From NCBI GenBank assembly GCA_907163375.1, contig CAJQUW010007886.1, forward strand, positions 1 through 64,000: a stretch of 64,000 bases of DNA, given 5' to 3'. The position numbers and the translations under genes are program-made. This DNA is from Prostheceraeus crozeri (Eukaryota; Platyhelminthes; Polycladida; Euryleptidae). A model generated the notes under the pieces. The model had not been told where the DNA came from and searched no databases. It saw only the letters and a list, made by a program, of their open reading frames with translations. Shown here one piece after another: positions 55,141-64,000 of this stretch (the first letter of the stretch is position 1; the number at the start of each line of letters is the position of its first letter).

Positions 55141-56019
55141 CTGTGTGCATATTGGTACCGGATGTATGATGATTATGTAATTTCAATATATTATTACAAA
55201 ATGTCAGATTTCTCTGGTTAAAGGGCCAACGGCTGACAAGTTTTTCTAAATGTTTCTTGGCAACAAGCTGTGAATCGTACCATTTACATGTATAGTCATT
55301 CGTAGATGTCATTGAAATGAATATCCGTGCCTCATTGTACTGAAAATATTCACTTTAATTAGCTGAAATGGATTGTAACGAATTTACGGTCAATGATTTT
55401 GTTATAAAAATTATTATGAAATTTTGTTTTTTATTGGAGTATTGTTTTCAATTGTCAATTAAGGACTATGGACGAGTACATCCTTCAGGTAATTAGGTAA
55501 TAGTCGGTGCTGGCAAGGCTTTTGACGATTCCACTCACTCACTCTCATGAACATGCCCTAATCAGTCGCCCATGATACGAACGGCATTACTACAAAGCTC
55601 TTTGAGCAAGTTCATGTGGAAATATTCACCTTTATAGAATTTAGTCTCAAATGTGTTCTCATTTTGAAGAACAAGATATATTCAGCTCAATATTTCATAG
55701 AATTGCTAATGCAGTGTACTTTCACTTATGGAGATCGAAACAATATTCTTAGTGCGTCCGTCGTTTTATTCTGTATTTTCTGCAGATTGTGCTAGACACT
55801 GAGGTTGCGACTGCGTCACGAAACGTCTGTCTCGTGTAATCAGCAGTGCATTTAAGGGGAAGCCAAAGGAATTTAATACCGCATTTTAGCTCGTATTTGC
55901 AAAAGGTAGTGCAATTTTGGCTGCATAAATGCGATCAAAACTAGTCAGTGAAATCCCTTTTTTCGCCAAAATCTGTATCTTAGTAGATAATATCATTAAT
56001 ATTATTTCCTTCCACGCAG
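55141..56019. other. Non-coding, nothing recognised
   Basis: No supported features. Confidence 0.35.
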
Positions 56020-56177
56020 CTTTAGTGATTGATATACATGAACGGTTTCCAAATGCTCAACTTCATTGCGATTGTCCCGCGCATCCCAGGTTAGGTCCAG
56101 ATGAAGGTTTAACGTCAATACTGCATACGTGTGTACCTCAAAATTTCAAAAATCGTACAATTCAAAGTTGTCTATAA
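56020..56177 (+). CDS. Candidate terminal exon, product not recognised
   Basis: A good acceptor (TTTCCTTCCACGCAG, ending 56019) opens a frame encoding HERFPNAQLHCDCPAHPRL followed by a region with one more Cys pair and a stop at 56177. Codon use is protein-like. An internal CAG/GTTAGG could act as a donor instead. No upstream exon is identified. Confidence 0.3.
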
Positions 56178-56526
56178 TTTCAATAGAATTGTGTATTCCC
56201 TACTCCTTATGCATTCTTGTACTAGAAACAACCATACTGATCTGAAAAGTGTATAATGCAATCAAAACAAAACGTAACAATAGAAAAATAAAACAACAAG
56301 CGGATGGCCTGTGTGTCTGATAAGAGAGGTGATTTTCTAAAACCATATAGGTGATTAATTACATAATACGAAATATATCAAAAACAAAAATGGTCAAATT
56401 GCAATGCCACTGCGTTCCTACACTTCCTTCGTATAACACGATTTCAGTCGTTTAATTTCTTTATCGCTGTATTTTTCCCTGGATTGAAGGATTCAGGTCG
56501 TCCCTTCAGGATCAGCAATGAATCAA
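56178..56526. other. Non-coding, nothing recognised
   Basis: No supported features. Confidence 0.35.
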
Positions 56527-56660
56527 GCGTGCAGGCGGATAATGAGTCCCGTTGCGTAGTCTTGTTTCTCCCTCACTTGTGAAAAGATTCGCTCGCAGGC
56601 TGCGTTGCTGTGGGGCATAGTCAACTGCCTTAATAAGATGAGATTAATTTCAGCGGTGGG
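56527..56660 (-). pseudogene. hAT transposase C-terminal remnant (third lineage)
   Basis: The minus strand reads EINLILLRQLTMPHSNAACE and continues RIFSQVREKQDY, matching the PHSNA-x-CERxFSxVR motif of hAT dimerisation domains. A stop follows soon. No ends or other transposase parts were found. Confidence 0.6.
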
Positions 56661-57149
56661 ATCAGAGCTGCGTAACAGCGATCATAGGGTGGATGGCAAT
56701 TGACAGGCGTTATTTGCGTTGAAGTCTCAGTCGGGGCACATATACGAGACAAGCTACATCATTGGAAACGATCACAGTCACCGACAAATAGTTTCATTCC
56801 TAACAAATACGAGTTCAGGTAGGATCAGTAACACACCTTTGTCTGGCCTGGCTTTCTGCTTTTAATGTGGATAGGCCTATGATGACGCCTCGGACGGCCA
56901 CAACTTATGATTTCTGAGAAGCAACTGCATTAATGCGTGTGACTGAAGCTCACACCTCAAGTATGTAATGGAAAGGTGACTCATTCGATAGCAAAAGTTC
57001 CTAACCACAATCGGGCACATTAATTTCGAAAAATTCTTACAATTATATAAAATCGATGAAAAATCGTACAATTGGATGAAAAATTAAAAAAAACCCGAAA
57101 AATCGTACAATGGCCGGGAAAATCGGAAGAGTACACAGGTATGATACTG
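56661..57149. other. Non-coding, nothing recognised
   Basis: Short A/T-rich runs; no gene. Confidence 0.35.
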
Positions 57150-57440
57150 TCCCTCTGGGGTTTTGACGGTGCCAACATCAACGGAATTTAGTTCGGGCGC
57201 TATGATCCTTTTTTCCGGATGACTTCCCTGCCGGCTTCCAATGCCATTTTCGGGGCTCGACCTGATGCTTGCCGACATCAAAAGGCTTGCCAATTCTGAA
57301 TGTGTTTAGCTTCATAGACAAATGTTCGTTAATATGATTAGAAGTTCGCGCTGATTCGTATTATCAGCAATGTGGTTGAACATCATTCTGTGAAAGTCTC
57401 GTTCCCTGCAGAAACTCGTGCTGATTACCGGACTATAACT
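57150..57440. repeat. Dispersed repeat family, copy
   Basis: The first part (GGCTTCCAATG, then TTTTCGGGGCTCGACC) is shared with 58425-58525. The second part (GGCTTGCCAA to CCTGCAGAAACTCG) is shared with 54690-54975. No coding capacity is seen. Confidence 0.6.
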
Positions 57441-58424
57441 GCTCCGTTGCCATCAATCAAATTCATCCTCATTAATAAAGAATGACATGCTTAAAAGGCC
57501 AGGTTAAAAGGTCATGTGGCAATTCATCAATTCCCTACGTGGATGGATCTTTAATGGGATGAAATGCATCTCATAATCCATCCCATGGGCTTTCGATATT
57601 CAGCAAGTTTGTGTACGATAAATGGAAAAGTCATTCCAAATGATAATTATAAAAATATCCAAAATTATTTGCATTTGAAAAGGAATAAAACTCTTAATGT
57701 GAAAATAACTTCCAATCCATCATTATCTCAACGTACGCATTAACTTTCTATTCATTAACTTCATTGTCCAAGCCTTTTGCATGAATGCATGATCTGCAAA
57801 TGGTCGCTCATTCAGTTGACGATAAAACAAAACACTTTCATATTATGCGTTCAATACTCTGTCGTTAAGACCGTAACGGTTAATGCACTGATGATGGGAT
57901 AATAGTAATCTGATAATGTAAATTGATATTCTCATCCGGTAAGAACTAACAACAAAAGAAGACCTTGCAGATTATATTCCAAAATAGAGAGACGTTCAGA
58001 CTGAACAAGTATTCAACAAATGTCTATCAGATCAAACGGAACGAAATATACAGAATGATGATACAGACCAGACGACAGGAATTGTCTTCTTTATTGTTGA
58101 TTTGGTATTGTAATTAGATAACATAGGGGAAGGTTAAATTAAACGGTTTTTTATGTTTAAGACAAAATTAATATCTGTTATTATTGGCAAGTGATAATGC
58201 CGCTGCTTATATTTCACTCGTCAATTAGTGGGATCGATTTAAACATTAAATACAAAAAGCAGCATTTCGTAGTTTTCAACATATTCTAGGTCAAATTTTA
58301 CTGAATATGACAATGTCCCCCGGCTGAACTTCTCAGCCATGAAGTAGCTGTCATGCACATTTATTTCTTCATCTGTGGACATGATGGTTTACCGTCACTG
58401 CTCCCTATACTGAAGCTTGAACGG
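57441..58424. other. Non-coding, nothing recognised
   Basis: No supported features. Confidence 0.35.
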
Positions 58425-58525
58425 TGCTGACATGGTCGCACTTTCATCTGGAGAGCTGTGACCTTTCAACCCGAATGCCCTTCCTGGCGACTTCCAATGA
58501 CACTTTCGGGGCTCGACCACTGTGC
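58425..58525. repeat. Dispersed repeat family, short copy
   Basis: GACTTCCAATGACACTTTCG followed by GGGCTCGACC matches 57220-57262 with a few changes. Confidence 0.55.
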
Positions 58526-59101
58526 CAAGATCGAACCACTGTGCCATAGATGGGCACATCTATTCATAAAACATTAATCGAGAATGAAGTGAATTCACTT
58601 ATTGAAAAATCCTCCTAGCATAAGTATCAAAGCTTGCTACAAAAGAGATGATACACAGTAATTCACATGAAAAGTATGCACATGCTGTATACAAATTTCT
58701 TCTTGAACTGTTGTCGGGGTGCAAATACATTCCTTCCATGGAGCACCTCATACCAGAATAATCATGACGCAGCATCAGTGAAAGCAATAATTGAACATAA
58801 CCAAAACAATGTTGCAATTGCTTATTTCTCCATTGAGAAGGCTCATTTTCAGAATGTCTTTTAATTGTCCACTTTTCAATAAAATTTTGACATAAGAAAG
58901 CACTGTATGTAAAAATCATTATTGAGAATATGCTTGTCGAAGTATTAAAATACATTTTGAATAAAAGCAGAGGTACATAGTAGTGGCATCATGATTAGAG
59001 CCATAAGTTCCAGTGTCTGCAGTTGAAACCAGATTGGTTTTTGGTCATGAACCTCTTCTCCTTCGTCATTAGAAATTGAACTGAATTCGATGACAAGAGG
59101 T
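58526..59101. other. Non-coding, nothing recognised
   Basis: No supported features. The last bases (CAAGAGGT) are the left flank of the next MITE. Confidence 0.35.
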
Positions 59102-59709
59102 CACAGAATTAGATTCATCTGCGCGCGCTTCGGTTTCCTAGAGAGGAAGGATTGTATCTAACCTTAATATCGAAATGGCACATCACAGAATTAGACAATT
59201 TGCTCCTTCTCGAATGGATAATTCGTGTATCGCTTGCTATTGGAAATGGCAAACAATAAGCTGTCAGCAGAGGACACCAGAGCCAGTGAGAGATGCGTGC
59301 GTGCTGTGATATCACTTCGCACACACCAAAACACACATCGCTGTCTTGGCTAATATTCAACTATGTACTATGCATAAGGGAATGGTGAGGAGACGATGGT
59401 GAAATCATCAAGTGAACTAATTTTCGTACGCCTGCTATACTTTTTTTAAATAATGATCGCAAGGGCCAACATTATGGAGAAAACTTGTGCGTAATGATCT
59501 GAATTCTTCGAATCTGAAGGAATTGTGGCAATCGAAGCACTTTGCTGGAACTCACATTAATCCGCAAGCGACGCACGACTATTTTTCCTATCTCTAGGTA
59601 TTAGGAATTCCTTTTTGCCCACTTAATAGGTTCCTCGATGTGCCGGCGATTTCGTATTAATCACACTTCTAGCAAACCGAAGCAGATAAACAAAATATCT
59701 AAGTCTGTG
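59102..59709 (+). mobile_element. hAT-type MITE (CACAGAATTAGA family), diverged 608-bp copy
   Basis: It starts CACAGAATTAGATTC and ends TCTAAGTCTGTG. The right half matches the other copies closely (CTTCGAATCTGAAGGAAT, then GCAAGCGACGCACGACTA). The flanks CAAGAGGT and GAAGAGCT match at six of eight bases. The left half differs from the other copies and has a second CACAGAATTAGACA near 59184, so it may be a subfamily or a composite. Confidence 0.7.
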
Positions 59710-59715
59710 GAAGAG

Positions 59716-59992
59716 CTCATTATGGTTGGAAAAATCAAGTATTTGATGGTCTTATTAAATGACATATTAAATGAATAAGTATAATAGATGAGTGTATAAT
59801 TATTACAATTATTTTAGGCTATATTCCATAGCCATTCTTAAGCAAAACTTTTACTTGAGAAATACTATGCAATATAGCCGAAATTAAGTGTTGTCATTTA
59901 ATATACTTATTCGTTGACATATTAATGCCATTTAATAAACCCATCAAATTCTTGATTTTTCCAACCATAATGAGCAACTCCATCAAACAAGG
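59716..59992. repeat. Fold-back element, about 277 bp, next to the MITE
   Basis: CTCATTATGGTTGGAAAAAT at the left end pairs with the complement of the right end (ATTTTTCCAACCATAATGAG). The arms are about 75 bp, with further pairing of TATTCATTTAATA-like words. The centre contains TAGGCTATA/TATAGCC words like those in the palindrome at 41370-41548. No coding region. Confidence 0.8.
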
Positions 59993-60150
59993 CACATTTC
60001 CAACAAAAAATGATGAGAGCAATTATTGAATATGAAGCTGCTTGGTGATTCGCCAACCTACTTGAATATTTTTAATAAATAGAACTGGTGACAAATGGGC
60101 ATAAAACACTGAATTTAGAAGATGAAATGTTCCTGTTATTCAATACTTAC

Positions 60151-61332
60151 ATATTTTCCCGGAATGTTGTCGCACAGTGACTGGAACGTTGTCTGGAAGA
60201 CGCACACGAGGCATTTCACGTTTCCTGTCGAAGTTTGGACCTCTGTTGATCCGTAAATGAGGTCCGTAGCGCTGCATATTCCTCTGCCGGATAGAATAAA
60301 AGTCAAATTGACGAATCAACTTCGGTTTCCGACGACGTATCAGAGGCACTTGATGATCAGGTACTCCGAATACATCCTCTGGCAGCCCATAGAGGTATCG
60401 ATCGGCGACTTCATGTCGAACAGTCCTCCTCGTAATCCACTGAGATTGAAACCGACGCAGCTGTTCGTCTCGGAATCGGCTCCGCACTTGATACAGCTGA
60501 ATAGCTTGCTTCTTTCGGGTCTCCTCCAGTCGGTCCTGTCGACGAAGAAGGTCTCGATTATGTTTCCGAGCAGCTTCGAGCTGCATCCCTTCGACACGCT
60601 TGAGGTATCGATCATGACGTTCATTGCATCGACGCTCCGTGTCCGTTCCGAACTGTTTATGAAGCCTCAACCATACACCGGCCTCTCGACGACTCAGGAT
60701 AACCTCACGATTGGCAAGCGACCGCGGAGGTGGAACAGCGGGATTTGGAGCGTCCGAGAGATACGTGCGACGTAAATCCTGCAATTTATTCCGCATTTTC
60801 GGCTTCACAGGAGTCGCTACCGGTTTCACGGGCGCCTCGCGCATTGCGAAATTCCCAGATCTATCAAATACCAACATCTTTCTTCTCTCCGGCTTCCTGG
60901 TTGAGGCATCAGTCGTTTTTCTTTCGTAAGCGGAAATCGTTGCTTGCTTTAACCTGTCTGTCATTTTCCGATGTTGTTGCTCAACTACTTGTGACTTGGG
61001 AGGCTTAGATTGCTTGACATCTTTAATGTCTTTGCTTGAGTTGACAGGAGGAGGTTGTCTGTAGTGGGCAGTTGAATATGGAAGGGATTTCCGAACTTGG
61101 TGTTGAGATGTCATCTTTTTCTCACCGCTGTCCTGCATCTTTGGCTGCTCAGCAGGCTTCGGTGAAAGTTCTCCGATCCGAGCATTGGATTGTTTCCTGC
61201 TATTTTCAAGATCTCGAGTGTTTGACTGCTCGACAGGTTTTGGTAAAGATTTAATTGTCTGGTGCTCGGGTGACTTGTCTTTATGCACCTCGACCGATTT
61301 CGTCGAAGGAGAGGGGACTTGCATTTCCCTGA
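60151..61332 (-). CDS. Large exon of a host gene: basic coiled-coil protein, product not recognised
   Basis: The exon is bounded by an acceptor (TTCTTTATTTCAG, ending 61333) and a strong donor (GTAAGT, 60150-60145), so it is likely internal or the first coding exon with a 5' UTR intron. If the ATG at 61324 is the start, it begins MQVPSPSTKSVEVHKDKSPE. Residues 1-130 are low-complexity Ser/Pro/Lys/Gln sequence. About 220-310 is a strongly charged Arg-rich helix with RHDRYLKRVEGMQLEAARKH. The C-terminal third is basic with several short Arg/Pro motifs. Without splicing the frame stops just after the donor, which supports the splice. The intron phase (one base) fits the exon at 25425. The composition suggests a nuclear or cytoskeletal structural protein, but no domain is known to me. 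Confidence 0.6.
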
Positions 61333-62309
61333 AATAAAGAAGAACACAGACATCTCACAGGTATCACGCAATTAAACAAGGAATTCGAACAGAGGCGATA
61401 GGGGACGCTGGAGATGATGTACCGCGTTTTATGTAGATCCGAGAAATTAGACTATGTTACAAAGAATACGTTCTGTGCATCAAGCAGTATTGAAGATAGA
61501 CGCCACACAAAGGAATGAATCCAAGACAAGTATTAATCAAGGTTGAAGAAACATGGACTGTTTATGGCATTTCATGTGTTCATCCAACGACATGGACATA
61601 ACGACATCTACTCATGCAATGTTGACTTTGTTAGCATGTTATCAGCCTTCACTGGTGTCTTTCGCTCGTGCTCAGTAATTGAACATTTATTAAACAATTC
61701 TCATTATCTAATTAACTTAAACATAACTACCTCATGTTGCATGTTTCTAAGTAAGATTATGCTTCTTATAATAGTTGCACTGTCAAATAGACAAAAGCAG
61801 CGATTTTGAAGTAGTGTTCCAAATCTGTTACTGAAAACCCAGCTTATAAACTGACTGACTTAATTCCCTTTGAAGTTCATCGGGTTGGGTCCCGCACGGA
61901 TGAGCGATATTTCTTCCACTTCTGACGACTTTTCGCCAGGTTGGGAGGATATCAGCCTATTCACTGATCTGAACTTATAAATCATGGTTTTCAATTTCGC
62001 TTAAACCCCCAAATTTATATCCAAGCTATTGATGAATATTATACAGACTTGTTAATGGACGCCTTGACTAGATTAAGACAGGTGAGTTAGGTTGGTTTGA
62101 AAACGATGCTATGTCGTGGACGGACACGCGTTGAAATGACAACGATACCTACACGATGATGGCTTCCAGTTTCATTGTCCCAAGCAAGAATACCATCTAT
62201 GGCTTTAGTGAATTTTTTAAGTATTATTTAATATTTCTGAGGATGATATATTCTCCGAACTACAATGAGGACAGAATTAGTAAATATGGGAAGGTTGAAA
62301 GGGTCCAAC
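61333..62309. other. Non-coding, nothing recognised
   Basis: If the gene above has upstream exons, this is intron. No supported exon was found in it. The last eight bases (GGTCCAAC) are the left target duplication of the next element. Confidence 0.35.
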
Positions 62310-63355
62310 CACAGAAGTAGACAGCTCGTCTGTTCTTCTGTTTGACTAGAAAGGAAGCATAGGAATATGTTAATGCACAGAATTAGATTGTTTAATCGTA
62401 TCACTTTCCTAGAAGTGCAAACTGATTCAAACAGATGGCACATGCAGGAACTTAATAAGTGGGCAAAAAGAAATTTTTAATACCTTGCAGAGATAGGAAA
62501 AATAGTCGTGCGTCGCTTGCGGATTGCTCTTAATTCCTTCAAAATGCGCCGATCATCACGACTCCTTCAGATTCGAAGAATTCAGATCATTGCGCAAAAG
62601 TTTTCTCGATAATGTTGGGTCCTCCGATCATTTCAAAAAAAGTTAGCAGGCGCATGAAAAACGTTCACAAACTTCTCTGTAGAACTTGACATCGTCTGTG
62701 TCTCTTTGCTGTGTGATCCGGTTGATAACAGTCACTGAAACTTTGCACAATTTGGCGTGTTTGATGTTGAACTGGCTGCTCATTGTTCGATTGCTATGGC
62801 ATTTAGTCAGCAGATTGTGCCATTTCATTTACGTTACATGTTCCAATGTTTCCCTTCTAGTCAAACGGAAGAAGAGACGACCTATCTAATTCTGTACGTT
62901 AATGTCTATGAAATGGCGCAATCTCCTGACTAAATACCATAGCAATCGAACAATGAGCAGCCAGTTCAACATTAAACATGCCTAACTATGCGAAGTTTCA
63001 GCTACTGCTAACAACCGGATCACACAGCAAAGAGACACAGCGATGCTAAGTTCTCAGAAAAGTTTGTGAACGTTTTTACGTGCGTCTGCTAACTTTTTTA
63101 ATAATGGACAAGGTCGAACATCTTAAAGAAAAATTTTGCGCAATGATCTGAATTCTTCGAATCTGAAGGAATCGTGGCGATCGGATCATTTTGAAGGAAT
63201 TCAGAGCAATCTGCAAGCGACGAACGACTATTTTTCCTATCTCTGTTCAACTGTTGGCATTATACATTTCTTTTTGCCCGCATTACGTTCCTGCATCGTT
63301 TTGAATCAGTTTACACTTCTAGTAAACTGAAAGAGTTAAACAATCTAATTCTGTG
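62310..63355 (+). mobile_element. hAT-type MITE (CACAGAATTAGA family), outer copy carrying a nested copy
   Basis: It begins CACAGAAGTAGACAG and ends CTAATTCTGTG. Its flanks are a perfect 8-bp duplication, GGTCCAAC (62302-62309 and 63356-63363). The copy is interrupted after 66 bp by another family member (62376-62896) in the opposite orientation. Without that insert its length (about 520 bp) is that of the 532-bp copy at 47281. Confidence 0.9.
62376..62896 (-). mobile_element. hAT-type MITE (CACAGAATTAGA family), nested inner copy
   Basis: The ends CACAGAATTAGATTG and CTAATTCTGTA are inverted. The flanks TGTTAATG (62368-62375) and CGTTAATG (62897-62904) match at seven of eight bases. The interior, read on the minus strand, matches 47281-47812 almost throughout. 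It therefore inserted into the older outer copy. Confidence 0.9.
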
Positions 63356-63363
63356 GGTCCAAC

Positions 63364-64000
63364 ATTCCTTTCAAATTAAAACTTGCCTGATTCAATGTAT
63401 CCACGCATAATGAACTGTATATGAATTGAGTCTGAATCATCAACGCTCAGGCTCATTTCTGATTTTGATTTACAACACGTACAAGCCAAAACGGATACTC
63501 CTATCCTCGTGTCTCTGTTGCCATCATCACACGGAATGCCCCTTCAGATTGCCAACACGGAAGCAATTTAATTTATCTTCATGGACTACAGTGTTGTCGT
63601 GTCATTTTAAGTGAAATTTCAGGCAATCTCTAAAGTTGATCAGAGGCATGACTTAAATCATCAGTTGGAAAGTAATATGAGGCGCAGAAACCTAAAATGC
63701 ATGTCAGTAAATTCAAATTAAGAGACGTAGCGAATGTCCAATATTTGATAATTTATTATACAAAATTTCTCTTCTTTTATTCTCAATTTCCGTTTTTTCC
63801 AGCGGTTTCCAACATAAACTGACCATTATCCAATCTGAGCCAGGACTAGCCAGTCAATTACCCTAAGTAACAATCCAACAGAAACCAGCAGAATACATAT
63901 TGCTTTGAAAACGAATTTATCAAAGTTCACAACTGATCCACTATATTCTGTGAAAAAGTATCATTCTATAGTTTTTGAAGACGGACCCCAATCGGCTTTC
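63364..64000. other. Non-coding to window end, nothing recognised
   Basis: No supported gene or repeat. Confidence 0.35.

Noticed and set aside
58599-58955. 118-codon minus-strand frame with hydrophobic stretches
   Set aside because: Composition is that of AT-rich noncoding DNA; no motif and no splice signals.
62300-62900. A single large inverted-repeat element at the right end
   Set aside because: The two target duplications show that it is one MITE nested in another, not one fold-back unit.

Overview
This is an animal nuclear contig, most likely from an invertebrate. The evidence is spliceosomal introns of about 60-930 bp, three complete TRPC-type ion channel genes, tRNA-derived SINEs, hAT transposons and MITEs with clean 8-bp target duplications, a Penelope-like remnant and a Polinton-like element. 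The DNA is AT-rich outside the genes and genes are sparse. I cannot fix the phylum from sequence alone.

Left third (1-13.1 kb): a 206-208 bp tandem duplication, then a spliced gene for a coiled-coil protein with Cys/His motifs. Next comes a satellite of about 305 bp (2.46-4.1 kb) with G-tracts. It runs into a large palindrome centred near 5163, where two copies of one terminal repeat face each other. The right copy starts a Polinton-like element (about 5164-13105) with terminal inverted repeats of about 0.9-1.1 kb. It carries a spliced possible DNA-binding protein, RING-like proteins, an exonuclease-like protein, a packaging ATPase, a small basic protein with a hydrophobic tail, a minor virion-type protein and an integrase N-terminus. 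No major capsid, penton, protease or full polymerase was recognised. The element looks young but incomplete and rearranged.

Middle (13-32 kb): mostly non-coding DNA with degraded mobile elements: an 830-bp hAT with a perfect target duplication, SINEs and fold-back elements. A probable minus-strand host gene end lies at 24.1-25.4 kb (two exons joined in phase). A weaker plus-strand gene candidate lies at 21.5-23.0 kb.

Right half (32-64 kb): three intronless TRPC paralogues (32039-34147 minus, 44563-46650 minus, 51084-53231 plus), separated by a Penelope-like remnant, fold-backs, SINEs and hAT MITEs. A 29-bp minisatellite with a 14-unit higher-order repeat ends about 300 bp before the third channel gene. 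At 60.2-61.3 kb is a large exon of a basic coiled-coil protein. Its splice phase fits the exon at 25.4 kb, so the channel cluster may lie inside a host intron. The right end holds one hAT MITE inserted into another copy of its own family, with both target duplications visible.

The TRPC channels probably act as plasma-membrane cation channels. The rest of the window is largely a record of transposon activity.
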